Source of the DNA: Macrothele yani
Lineage: Eukaryota; Arthropoda; Arachnida; Araneae; Macrothelidae
DNA: 64,000 nt
Assembly (NCBI GenBank): GCA_039090855.1
Contig: CM077027.1
Location: forward strand, 106,491,187 to 106,555,186
Direction of reading: 5' to 3'
Both the position numbers and the translations under genes were made by a program. The notes under the pieces are model-generated. The model saw only the letters and a list, made by a program, of their open reading frames with translations. It ran no database searches and was not told the DNA's origin. This document shows, in pieces, positions 9,644-19,671 of this stretch (its first letter is position 1; every line of letters begins with the position of its first letter).

Positions 9644-11106
9644 CACTGCTGGCAACCAAAAATGCAACACCTAGAAGGAAGCATCCGATTGGCCTGAAAT
9701 TCGCAGCAGTCAGTTGAAATTCGTAAACAGTCAGTTAATTCTTTAGTTCATGAAAAGATATTAAGAGAAGCGTTTTGTGTTTTATGAATCCCGCGAGAGG
9801 ACATGCAAACGATTAGCATTGCAGGGCATATGCAAATCATGTGCACCCGGCAAGCCACCGAGAAGCACTATAAGAAGGGTGCACAGAAGGCGGGGTGTAA
9901 GTAGTGGAAGTGTGTCGTGCTGCCGGACCTTGTGCGTGGGAAGCTTCCTGATCGCCTCGTCGCAGAATACGGCAGTCATTCCAGCACGTTTCGGAGTTCG
10001 ACAGAGGACGAATAGTGGCTTATTGAGACAGCGATTTATCGTACCGAGACTTCGGCGCCCGTGTGGGACGACATCCAGCCACAGTGAGGCGAGTATGGAT
10101 TCGGTGGGTGCAGAAGGGACGGACGGACCGACGTAAGCGATTGCCGCAGCCGCGGCACACCACCGAACGAGAGAACCGGCATGTTGTGCGGCGGGCATTG
10201 ACGGCTCGCACTGCCACATCACGAACGTTAGCGCAGGAATTGGGGTGTGTTGCGCAACAACCTGTGTCAGCACGTACCGTTCGACGTCGTCAGCAGCAGC
10301 TGGGACTTTTCGCACGGCGACCATTGCTCCGATTGCCATTGACGTTACACCACCGCCGAGTGCGGCGGCAGTGGGCCGTTGAACGCCACACCAGGACTAC
10401 GGAATGTCATTACATTGTCTTCTCCGACGAATCCCGCTTCTGATCCGCGTCTGGTGGCACCGCAGCGAGAGACTGTATGACGACTGCATTATGCATCGCC
10501 ATACCGGTCCGTCGCGTGGCGTTATGGTTTGGGACTCATTTGGATATGACACCATCACCCCTCTGGTACGCATCGCCGGTACACTCAACAGCCACGGCTA
10601 CATCTCCTACGTTTTGGAGCCTGTAGTCCTCCCTTACCAGCCGGACCTGCCAACGGCCACGTTTCAACAGGACAATGCGCGCCCGCACGTGGCACGCATC
10701 GTGCAACAATTCTTCACGGCCCACCAGGTATCACTGCTGCCGTGGCCCGCCTGCTCTCCCGATATGTTGCCCATCGAACATGTCTGGTCGCTAATCGGCA
10801 ACCGAGTGGCCGGGTAAGCACCACCCATGGCTACGCCTGATGAACGGTGGCAACGTGTGGAAACAGCCGGGACCGACATACCCCAAGCCAAGATTCAAAG
10901 CCTCTTTCGTTCGATGCCGCGGCGTGTAGCGGCCGTTATTTCCATCCATGGGGGCCACACGAATTATTGATGTCTGCGTGTTCCGCAAGTCGCACGGGCC
11001 TGTAAGTTCAATCGTTTCATCTTTGTATTTGTTGTTATGTGTCCAGTAAATCTGGCTTTGCTATCTCGTGTCCTTCTTGGTGTTGCATTTTGGGTGGCCA
11101 GCAGTG
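9644..11106 (+). mobile_element. Tc1-like transposon, family B copy 1
   Basis: Terminal inverted repeats of about 37 bp: the left starts CACTGCTGGCAACCAAAAAT, the right is the reverse complement with a few changes and ends GGTGGCCAGCAGTG. TA flanks both ends (9642-9643, 11107-11108). Two other copies are at 16985-18383 and 31287-32646. Confidence 0.9.
9955..10970 (+). pseudogene. Tc1-like transposase, family B copy 1 (broken)
   Basis: Reads PRRRIRQSF at the start but the initiator ATG seen in copy 3 (32412-32414) is destroyed. A TGA follows in IVAY*DSDLSYRD. HTH region RRALTARTATSRTLAQELG is intact. The catalytic first Asp lies in VFSDESRF at about 10425-10443, where a 22-bp deletion relative to copy 2 shifts the frame. 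The second Asp (FQQDNARPH) and Glu (PIEHVW) are 34 residues apart (DD34E). A further stop after VAG at 10815-10817 precedes the C-terminal PRRVAAVI segment. Clearly inactive. Confidence 0.85.
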
Positions 11107-11310
11107 TATGTCAATTAGTATCACAACCACGAGGGTAAAAGAATCAGAACTTGCTATATTATAGTTCCACTCCAGGAAAGGTCCCATACGCATCAAAACA
11201 GAAATAATCTCCAAATACCTATATTCGGCGTCCGTCATATAGATTTCAATGGTTTTTCATATCTGCGTTCTACTCTCCAGCAACAACTCCTGCACATCAG
11301 TTACTATATA
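11107..11310. other. Spacer between two transposons
   Basis: No recognisable features. Confidence 0.5.
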
Positions 11311-12572
11311 CAGAGGTTTGAGAGAGCAATGTGAGCACTATGCTCAGAGACGTAACTTTTAATGTAGCTGCGTACGTCGCAATACGCAAAGATATCCACT
11401 ACTTTTTGGTTGGAATAGCTTTGTTTAGAACCTCAGCTCAAGTGCATTTAAAGTGTCTTGTTGCAAAATGTCCTTCAGGGTGACGACGAAATGAACGACC
11501 TAACGGACTTCAAAACAGGGCTAACTGTTAGTGACCGGCTAGTTGGTGCCTCCCTGACAACAGTCGCCAGGGTGGTGTGGATATCGAGAGCTACTGTGTG
11601 TAGCGTCATGACAGCATACCGTGTTAGTGACAAAACCTCGTCTATGAAACACAAGAGCGGCCAGAAAATGACCCTGACTGATAGAGACAGAAGAGTATTA
11701 AATAGAATTGTTATCTGTGATAAGAAGACCACGTCGCCGAAAATTAGTGCGGCGCTCAAACTGCGTCGCCAGACGCCGGTATCAACAAAAACAGTGCACA
11801 GGGAGTTGCATAAACAAGATATTCATGGCAGAGCTGTTATTGCAAAACCTCTGCTGACCCGGATGAAAGCACAACGGCGACAGCAGTGGTGCCAGGAGCA
11901 CACAACGTGGACTGCCGATGTATGAAAGCGTGTAATGTGGTCGGATGAATCCACATTCACACTATTCCCCACCGCAAGACGTGTTTACGTGTGAAGAACA
12001 CCGTCAGAAGCGTACAACCCAGACTGTCTGCTCCCATCAATGCAGCATGGCGGTGGTTCTGTCATGCTATGGGCGGTCATATCGGGGTTTGCAGCAGGTT
12101 CCTGATCACCAGGAGATGACGGATGACTGGGAGGGTGTATGAAACCATTTTGGCAGACCAAGTCCATCCAAATGCTCAGGTATTTTTTCCTGCAGGGGAT
12201 GTCATCTATCAAGATGATAACGTCCCATTCAAGGAACTCGGAATGTTCAATCATGGTTTGAGGAATATGAGGACGAACTTTCACACCTTCCTTGCCCTTT
12301 CTAATCACAAGACTTAAACATCATCGAGCCACTGTGGTCTGTGTTGGAAAACAGAGTAAGATACCATTATTCTCCTCCTGCGTCTCTCAAGGACCTGGTG
12401 CATTTTCTGCATGAAGAATGGTGTGACATCCCACTAACCACCATTCAAGATTTGATTGCGTCCATTCCAAGGAGGATTCAGGCGGTTTTGAATGCCAAAG
12501 GCGGTCCCACACTCTACTAGTTACGTAAAACCTTCTTTACCTAGGTGTTCACATTATTCTGTTCAACCCCTG
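11311..12572 (+). mobile_element. Tc1-like transposon, family C
   Basis: Inverted repeats of about 30 bp, left CAGAGGTTTGAGAGAGCAAT and right ending GTTCAACCCCTG; they match as reverse complements with about 70% identity, sharing an ATGTGA.CAC block. TA flanks at 11309-11310 and 12573-12574. Divergent ends suggest an old insertion. Confidence 0.78.
11491..12520 (+). pseudogene. Tc1-like transposase, family C (degenerate)
   Basis: The first 145 codons are open (MNDLTDFKTG..., HTH pair with RATVCSVMTAYR and SPKISAALKLRR). A TGA follows after WTADV. The catalytic DDE domain survives in pieces across frames: MWSDESTFTLF, YQDDNVPFKELG and LNIIEPLWSVL, then the C-terminal IPRRIQAVLNAKGGP ending TLY. 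The motif set is complete, but several frameshifts and stops separate the parts. Confidence 0.78.
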
Positions 12573-12935
12573 TATCTATCATGTGTAAATCTCGACAATT
12601 CCATATCAGCTATTACTATACATTCAATCTAACCATTATATGCTCTTTTCACTCACTGTTGACAAATTGTAAAAGTTCTTCGGGGAAGTTATGTCTAGTT
12701 CAGAGAGAAAACTTTTGACGATCAGTAACTAAATTTACATAAGAGAACAGGGACTCAAATGGTATGTTATTTTGAGCTATACGTCACAGAAGGAATGCCA
12801 CCACAAAATATTACCGCTTGGTATGCGATTAAAACTATACCCTCATGGGCCAGATCTTTAGGACCACTTCTGTCTTCACGAGTGGGCGCGTCCCACAGTA
12901 AGCAATAGTCAGTTCAATGATCGGTGTGGAATATA
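12573..12935. other. No gene recognised
   Basis: Intergenic sequence without identifiable features. Confidence 0.5.
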
Positions 12936-14182
12936 CAGGGTGTTCCGTTTAGACGCATAATAAAAGGAAGTATCATACCTTCTGAACTTACCACAAATTA
13001 TGAGCTACACGCATTGTTCCAGATACACAAAGTGAGAATTTTTTTACACGTCTAAGAAACTTCAACCTGAGATCCACTGGTAAACGTTCAACCGGTATTC
13101 TAAATCAGCCCACGTGTTGAGAAGCATTTATGGTGTCACGTGGTGGATTGCTACGCAATTTCCGACGAGTAATTCTTCCAGATTGAGCATCGGCGTAGCG
13201 TACACGTGGTCCTTAACAAACTCTCACTGGAAAAAGTCAGGTGGAGTCAGGTCTGGTGATCTTAGGGGGCCATGCAACATGCAATTAACGTTGATCCTCT
13301 CTCAATCCATCCTGTAGTGAAGTGGTCATCCAAGAATGTGAAAACACCATTGGAAAAGTGAGGGGAGCCCCATCTTGTTGGAAAATCGTTCCTTCAGGCA
13401 GGCGAGTCACAGCATATTCCTATAATATGCCCAGGTGTTTCAGTGTATTTACCATGGTCTCCGCAAAAATAAAGGGACCGAAGATTTAGTCTTTCATGAT
13501 TCCATACCAAAGATTGCATTCTGCAGAATCCCGTTCGTGTTCATGAATAACGTACGGATTTTCGGACCTCCAGATGCGGCACTTATGTCTGCTTACTTTT
13601 CCAGACACGTGGAATGATGATTCGGCCGAAAAGCATACCCAGTCTAAGAATGTATCTTCGCAATCAATTTTGGCCAACATTGTTTCCTCAAATTTTTCCA
13701 TGCCGGCATGTCATGCGGCTTAACTAGTTGACGCAGTCGAATCCTGTACACACGCGAACGCAACATTTTTTGGAGTACCCGATGCACTGTTGTTGGTGGG
13801 ATGTCTAGCTGCACACATAAGCCTCTCGGATGGATATCCTCCGGCTTCTCTGAAACGATTTTCGAATCCGTTCAACGTTTTCCTCAGACACAGTACGCTT
13901 AGCATGTTTACAAGTCATAGACAACAAACTTCCCGTTTTTCTGAGCTGCTTGTACCATTTCATAATTGTCACGTAAGTCGGGACGTTTGCCGTCGCTCCA
14001 AGGTTGTACCCGCGGCGAAAACGGCACTGTACAAGAGCCACGGACTTCGGAAGCTATCTACTTTTGCCACAATGCGGCAAATTTAACAGCTGCTCTTACA
14101 ATGGCGCCCACCTTCTGGCATTCGAACTAATACTCGTATATTACGAATTTTTCTTTTATTAAGCGTCTAAGCGGAACATGAG
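12936..14182 (-). mobile_element. DUF4817-type mariner-related transposon
   Basis: Ends read CAGGGTGTTCCGTTTAGACG on the left and, as reverse complement on the right, CTCATGTTCCGCTTAGACG, about 30 bp of inverted repeat, with TA on both sides (12934-12935, 14183-14184). Length 1247 bp. Confidence 0.8.
13100..14041 (-). pseudogene. DUF4817-type transposase (broken)
   Basis: The minus strand encodes pieces in order: an N-terminal HTH region (VPTYVTIMKWYKQLRKTGSLL, then VERIRKSFQRSRRISIREA), a central part (FSAESSFHVSGKVSRHKCRIWRS... then AECNLWYGIMKD), and a C-terminal part IFQQDGAP and AWPP..SPD..PP. This order matches transposase-like proteins common in arthropods that carry the DUF4817 HTH. 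The catalytic region begins SAESSF where DEATF-like is usual, so the first Asp is lost. Several frameshifts divide the gene. Confidence 0.72.
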
Positions 14183-14216
14183 TATATCGGTGGCACGGTT
14201 ATGTTGTGCCGTTGGA

Positions 14217-14380
14217 CAGCGGATGGCCTAGTGGTCGACCTTCGTGACTGCCGTGGAAAAGTCTCAGGATCGATGCCAGGCAGGTACGAACGCTCCAATT
14301 AATAAATATCCTACATGCGTCGGATGGGCACGTTAAGCCGTCAGATCCCGGGTACTGGCCCTTCGGTTATAAATAAAGCG
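14217..14380 (+). mobile_element. tRNA-like SINE remnant
   Basis: A-box-like GGATGGCCTAGTGGTCGACC at 14221 and B-box-like AGGATCGATGCCAG near 14266, then a tail GATGGGCACGTTAAGCCGTC and an AATAAAG-like end. A single copy in the window, so the family cannot be confirmed here. Confidence 0.5.
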
Positions 14381-14516
14381 TTTTACTCCTCCCTTTCTAC
14401 CTCATTTCCGTGTGACCTATTTCTAAAGGTTATTTAAGACATGAGCTCTTAAAATCTCTACATAAAATGTAAAATCTAAATGTTGTGTCGTTGTCAGTAC
14501 GGATCTCATAGAGTGT

Positions 14517-15055
14517 GCTTCGTCCTGGGGGGCAAAAGATATCAACCAAGGGCCATATTGATGAAGAAATTAATCTACGTATAAAATTTGGTTGGAAAGC
14601 GTTTTGGGTGGAACGATACAATTTTTCAGAAGCAATATACCATTATGTCTTAAAAGAAAAATGTTTAATTAATGCATCCAACCAGTTCTTACATATGGAT
14701 CAGAGACATGGACTTCAACTAAAACAAATATAAAAAAGATGCAGACAACTGAAAGAAATATGCATCCCTGCATGCTTCTTTCAGTTGCACGCGTCTTTAG
14801 TATATCTGTTTTAGTTAAAGTCCATGTCTCTGCTATATACGTAAGAACTGGTAGGTGCAACCAGGAAACATAAGAGAAACTCGCGGATAAGGAAAATGAC
14901 AAGAGTGGAATACATCAGAATCAGAGTAAAATCTCTGAAATAGCAACGGGCTCGACATGTTGCCAGAAGAACAGACCACCAAAGGACAACCGGAATATAC
15001 TAAATACCAAGGGACAGGAAAAGATCCAGAAGAAGAACACGTTGGAGATGATCTA
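14517..15055 (+). mobile_element. RTE LINE fragment (C-terminal RT region), rearranged
   Basis: Codes GHIDEEINLRIKFGWKAF, close to the C-terminal RT of the element at 1-1350 (GHIDEEINPRTKLAWRAF), then a frameshift to TYGSETWT and later ARHVARRTDHQRTTG, the usual RTE C-terminus. Contains an inverted duplication at 14680-14858 in which the SETWTLTK segment appears on both strands. Confidence 0.8.
14680..14858. repeat. Imperfect inverted repeat inside the RTE fragment
   Basis: Arms 14680-14765 and 14769-14858, about 80% identical as reverse complements (for example GAGACATGGACTTCAACTAA and TTAGTTAAAGTCCATGTCTC), almost no spacer. Confidence 0.8.
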
Positions 15056-15061
15056 TGTATA

Positions 15062-15730
15062 TATTATCATCATCACCAACCCGCTTGGCCAGAATGGTGA
15101 GTTGGCCAAGCACCTCAAGATATCTTCAAAACTGAAGGCCAGTGCGACATGAAGGCAGAGGGTGCTAAGAATCAAGAAGCGGTACAATTTTCAAGAGCAA
15201 TATACCATTATGTCTTAAAAGAAAATCGTTTAGTTAATGTTTCGTTTCAGTGCTTTTATATGGTACAGAGACATGGATTTTAACTAAAAAAGATATACAA
15301 AGGCTATATGAAACAGAGACATGGACCTTAACTAAAAAAGACATACAAAGGCTACAGACAACTGAAAGCAACCTGAGGAGATGCATGCTTGGTGTAACCA
15401 GGAAAGATATAATGAAGAACTCGTGAAGAAGAAATTGACAAGACTAGAAGACATCATGGTCAGAATAAAATCCCTGAAAGTCAATGGGCTGGACATGTTG
15501 CTAGAAGAACGGACCACCGATGGACAACGGAAAGTTTAGACTGGATACCAAGGGACTGAAACAACCCCAGAACAACACCACATGGGAGATGAATGAATGA
15601 AATTCAAAAGCGTACCGAAATCACATTCAGGAAAGTGGCAGAAGACAGACAGTTGTGGAAGAACCTTGGGGAGACCTTCATCCAGCATTGCTGTCATGTA
15701 TGGTATTGCTATGATGAATGAAAGAATATT
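15062..15730 (+). mobile_element. Internally deleted RTE copy
   Basis: Starts with a 5' leader, then ATGAAGGCAGAGGGTGCTAA at 15151, which is the start of the endonuclease frame of the 1-2475 copy. After about ten codons it jumps to the C-terminal RT region (ETWILTKKDIQRL, duplicated as ETWTLTKKDIQRL) and runs to the 3' end (RQLWKNLGETFIQ) followed by short GATGAATGAAA-like repeats. Both ends are present but nearly the whole coding body is missing. Confidence 0.78.
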
Positions 15731-15747
15731 CAATGGTTGACAATATA

Positions 15748-15868
15748 CACTGAAGAGCAATTAAACTAGAAATAACCTGTCTAGTAACGTGTGACACAAC
15801 CTTTCGCCCTGATGACGGCGGCGATTCGTCTTAGCATGGACTCGATAAGACACCGTGAGGCGAGTATG
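15748..15868 (-). mobile_element. End fragment of an IC-type (DD36E) transposon
   Basis: Repeats the outer ~105 bp of the element that begins at 15880 (CACTGAAGAGCAATTAAACT...), then breaks off into GTGAGGCGAGTATGGATT, an 18-bp match to the family B transposase (10084, 17342). Confidence 0.75.
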
Positions 15869-15879
15869 GATTATTTATA

Positions 15880-16980
15880 CACTGAAGAGCAATTGAATTA
15901 GATATACCAGTCCAGTAACGTGTAGCACCACCTCCTCTCGCCCTGATGAAGGCGGCGATTCGTCTCGGCATGGGCTCGACAAGACACCGGAAGGGTTGGG
16001 AAGCCATACGGATCCACAAACCCTAAACAAGCTCCCACAGTTCACGAAGATTTGATGGAGGGGAGTCAGAGCCTCAAACAACTCTCTAGATGGCATCCGA
16101 GATGTGCTCGATGGGATAGAGGGCAGGTGGCCTAGCTGGCAAAGGACGAGAAGTCACGTCGGTGGAGTGTTCATCCAACCATTCGGATACGATTCGGGAG
16201 CGATGGCGCGGTGCATTGTCTTGTTGCAGGATGAGGTCCCTAGTGGGATGTTGAAGACGCACAAACGGGAGCAAATGGTCGTCCAGGATATCCTGGTAAA
16301 CGTTCCCCTGATTTTAATGACAATGTTACACGTACCAAGGGTCCCATTTCAGTCCACATAAACAGTCTCCAGACGATAATGCTACCCCCACCAGATTGAA
16401 GAGTACCCTGCTGGGAAGAAGGTTCCATCTCTTCATGTGGTTTGCGCCGTACTCGTATCCTGCCATCCCTATGTACCAACGTGAATTTCGACTCATCAGT
16501 CCAGGCAACATTTTCCACATGCCTAGGGTCCAGTGGTGATGTTCCTGCGCCCTTTCTAATATTTGCACCATGTGATGTGCGGTCAGCAGCGGTACCCTCG
16601 TGGGACGATGGCTTCTGTACACCATAGCGAGGAGATGGTTCTGGATGATGTGGTTTCTTACACGTTTTTGTGCGCCAGCGTTAAATTGCCGATTCATTTC
16701 TTGCACGGTGCACCCTTGACACAGTGACTCGTGAAAATCCCAGTGCCTGCACGACTTCCGAGATGGAATGACCCATTCGTTAGGCCCCGACAGTTTGCCC
16801 GATCAAATGCGCTTAGATCCTTCGTCTTACCCATACTGCGTCCGACTCTTACTGATTCCCGTCACATTCTGTTTTATATTGTCGGATCGCTGCATACATC
16901 ATGTCGTTTCCGTTTACAAGGCCGCCCACAGCACCACTTTGCATAACGACAGCTGTCTCTAATTCAAATGCTCTTCAGTG
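15880..16980 (-). mobile_element. IC-type Tc1/mariner element, copy 1
   Basis: Ends CACTGAAGAGCAATTGAATT and its reverse complement at 16953-16980. TA flanks at 15878-15879 and 16981-16982. Length 1101 bp, about 116 bp shorter than the copy at 62222, because sequence between the two HTH motifs is deleted near 16712. Confidence 0.88.
15920..16834 (-). pseudogene. IC-type transposase, copy 1 (broken)
   Basis: Starts MGKTKDLSAF-like on the minus strand. The second HTH (RQFNAGAQKRV) and YRSHRPTRVPLLTAHH are in one frame; the DDE part is spread over frames: WTDESKFTL at about 16490, LQQDNAPRH near 16210, and LYPIEHI near 16110 (consensus LNPIEHIW). The motif spacing matches the intact-looking DDE stretch of the copy at 21636. 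Internal deletion and frameshifts make it inactive. Confidence 0.8.
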
Positions 16981-16984
16981 TATA

Positions 16985-18383
16985 TACACTGTTGGCCACC
17001 CAAAAGACAACATTAAGATGGAAGCATCCGACTGGCCTGATATTCGCAGCATGTGTCGCCCGCGAGAGGACATGTAAACGATTAGCATTGCAATGTACAT
17101 GCAAATCATGTGCGCCCGGCACGCCACCGAGAAGCACTATAAGAAGGGCGCACAGAAGACGGGGTTTAAGTAGTGGAAGTATCTTGTGCTACCGGACCTG
17201 TGCGTGGGAAGCTTCCTGATGACTCGTCGGAGAATACGGCAGTCATTCCAGAGTTCGACAGAGGGCGAATAGTGGCTTACCCGGACAGCGATTTATCGTA
17301 CCGAGACATCGGCGCCCGTGTGGGACGACATCCAGCCACAGTGAGGCGAGTATGGATTCGTTGGGTGCAGGAGGGACGGACGGACCGACGTGAGCGATTG
17401 CCGCAGCCGCGGCACACCACCGAACGAGAGGACCGGAATGTTATACGGCAGGCATTGACGGCTCGCACCGCCACATCACGAACGTTACGCAGGAATTAGG
17501 GTGTGTTGCGCAACAACCTGTGTCAGCACGTACCGTTCGACGTCGTCTCCAGGAGCGGGGACTTGTTCACGGCGCCCATTGCTCCGATTACCATTGACGT
17601 TACACCACCGGCGAGTGCGGCGGCAGTGGGCCGTTGAACGCCGCACCTGGACTACGGAATGACACGACTTTGCCTTCTCCGACGATTCCCGCTTCTGCCT
17701 GCAACACCACGATGGTCGGATCCGCGTATGGCGGCACCGTGGCGAGAGTCTGTATGACGCCTGCATTATATAACGCCATACCGGTCCGTCGCCTGGCGTT
17801 ATGGTTTGGAGCGCAATTGGATATGACACCCGCACCCCTCTGGTACGCATCGTCGGTGCACTCAACAGCCACGGCTACATCTCCGACGTTTTGGAGCCTG
17901 TAGTCTTCCCATACCTGAAAGACCTGCTAGCGGCCACGTTTCAACAGGACAATGCGCGCCAGCACGTAGCACGCATCGTGCCACAATTCTTCACGGCCCA
18001 CCAGCTGTCACTGCTGCCATGGCCCGCCTGTTCTTCCGATATGTCGCCCATCGAACACGTCTGGTAGCTGATCGGCAACCGAGTGGCCCAGCAAGCACCA
18101 CCCGCGGCTACGCCTGATGAACTGTGGCAACGTGCGGAAGCAGCCTGGACCGACGTACCCCAAGCCCACATCCAAAGGCTCTTTCGTCCGATGCCGCGGC
18201 GTGTAGCGGCCGTTATTGCCAGCCATGGGGGCCACACGAACTATTGATGTCTGCGTGTTCCGCAAGTCGCACGGGCCTGTAAGCTCAATCGTTTCATCTT
18301 TGTATCTGTTGTTATGTGCCCAGGAAATCTGGCTTTGCTATCTCGTGTTCTTCTTGGTGTTGCATTTTGGGTGGCCAGCAGTG
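16985..18383 (+). mobile_element. Tc1-like transposon, family B copy 2
   Basis: Left end CACTGTTGGCCACCCAAAAG, right end GGGTGGCCAGCAGTG. Left TA at 16983-16984 directly follows the TA that closes the neighbouring IC element; the right flank reads TTA, so one base is extra. Confidence 0.87.
17219..18247 (+). pseudogene. Tc1-like transposase, family B copy 2 (broken)
   Basis: ATG at 17219 opens TRRRIRQSF; a 10-bp deletion after CATTCCAG shifts the frame, then EFDRGRIVAYPDSDLSYRDIG continues. A one-base deletion at about 17486 (TTACGCAG versus TTAGCGCAG in copy 1) shifts again. The first catalytic motif reads FSDDSRF, so the Asp is kept but the neighbouring Glu is changed. FQQDNARQH and PIEHVW follow, and a TAG at about 18066 truncates the product before the C-terminus. 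Confidence 0.83.
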
Positions 18384-19671
18384 TTATATATATCGTATAT
18401 ACATATTCAATCGTGGCTATGTCGTGTAGCGATAGCATGATTGAAGTGAAATCCTGGCAATGTCGCTGCCTATGAGCTGCAAATATGAATGCAGCATTTT
18501 AATTATTCAGAATCAAGCCATTTCATTGAGTGTGTTTCGTAATTCGACGCCTATTTCTTAAACTTTTAGAGATTAAGAAATAGGCGTCGAATTACGGATT
18601 CTTCGATAAATGAGCAGTACGGATCTAAGAAGAGCAAGAATGAGATACGCATCTTGTTACGAGAATTAACACTAGAACACATCCGTCTTCCTTATTCGGA
18701 AGTTCTGCTTGAACTCTACTTGATTTTCTTCTGTGTTCCTGATGGCATGTTCGTGCAGTATTTATCTGTTCTACAGCACCTGCTCTTGCGGAGGATGGCA
18801 AGGGAGAGAACAGCGAAGAAAACAACTGAACTGCGTAGGCTAAGCGTTCGAACAGACTTTTCACCTGGCGTCTTTTATCATCGTCTTGCTATATCAGCGA
18901 CATGCGACGAAAATGAATCACCAGAAGCAACACACTGCCGGATTTCCAATATTTATCTTATCTCCAAACAGCCATGAATAATTTCGTTCCATGCGTCGTC
19001 GCTCTGCGAGACACTTTAATTAAAAGTTGTGTCCTTAACGCTGCGCCATGCGGGAACAGGTTAAACAGCCAAATTTCACTTCGTTTTTCAATAAGCAGAT
19101 TATCGGGGGACGCCCCTTGTCGCTCCCCTTCACCCAGCCCTACCTACTTCCAGCCTTCTAAGCTGGTCGAAAACAGCAGATGGCTTCTCTTTCGTCTTAC
19201 TTGAGAGGAAACGAAGCAAACATGAAGCCATTTTGTTCCCGATTTAATGGCTCCGGAAGCTAAATTAAGGACAGTAGCTGCCACTTAATGAAACTCACAG
19301 GAATAGAAGATCATTTGATTTGTCACTCAGTGAAGAGATATTCTCAGGTGACTTAAAATGTACCTATTAACTTCACCTTATTTATCCATCAGCCGAGTAC
19401 GTGCTCATGCTAATTCTCAAAATCTTTATTTTTATTTTGATATGCTGATTGCCACAGCCGTTACGTAACATATCAGGTTATTGCAGATGAAACGTAGGAA
19501 TATTAATGGAAACTTCAAGCATCGAAATTACGGTGCAAAATGAACTTCGTTAACCAAAATAATTATCACCAACAGCAACACGCTTCTGTTAACAAGATAC
19601 ACTGCGTGCCGTCGTGGAAACACGTTGAGCTATGGAATACGAAAAACTCATGAAATGCGGTTGTATCTGTT
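18384..19671. other. No gene recognised; contains a strong hairpin
   Basis: Apart from the inverted repeat at 18538-18596 nothing is recognisable. Open frames at 18654-18977 and 18974-19204 lack motifs. Confidence 0.5.
18538..18596. repeat. Perfect 24-bp inverted repeat with 11-nt loop
   Basis: Arms 18538-18561 (CGTAATTCGACGCCTATTTC then TTAA) and 18573-18596 are exact reverse complements. Confidence 0.95.

Noticed and set aside
9782..10339. 185-residue minus-strand ORF in a Tc1 element
   Set aside because: It is the antisense shadow of the transposase coding region, which is GC-rich and so lacks stops.
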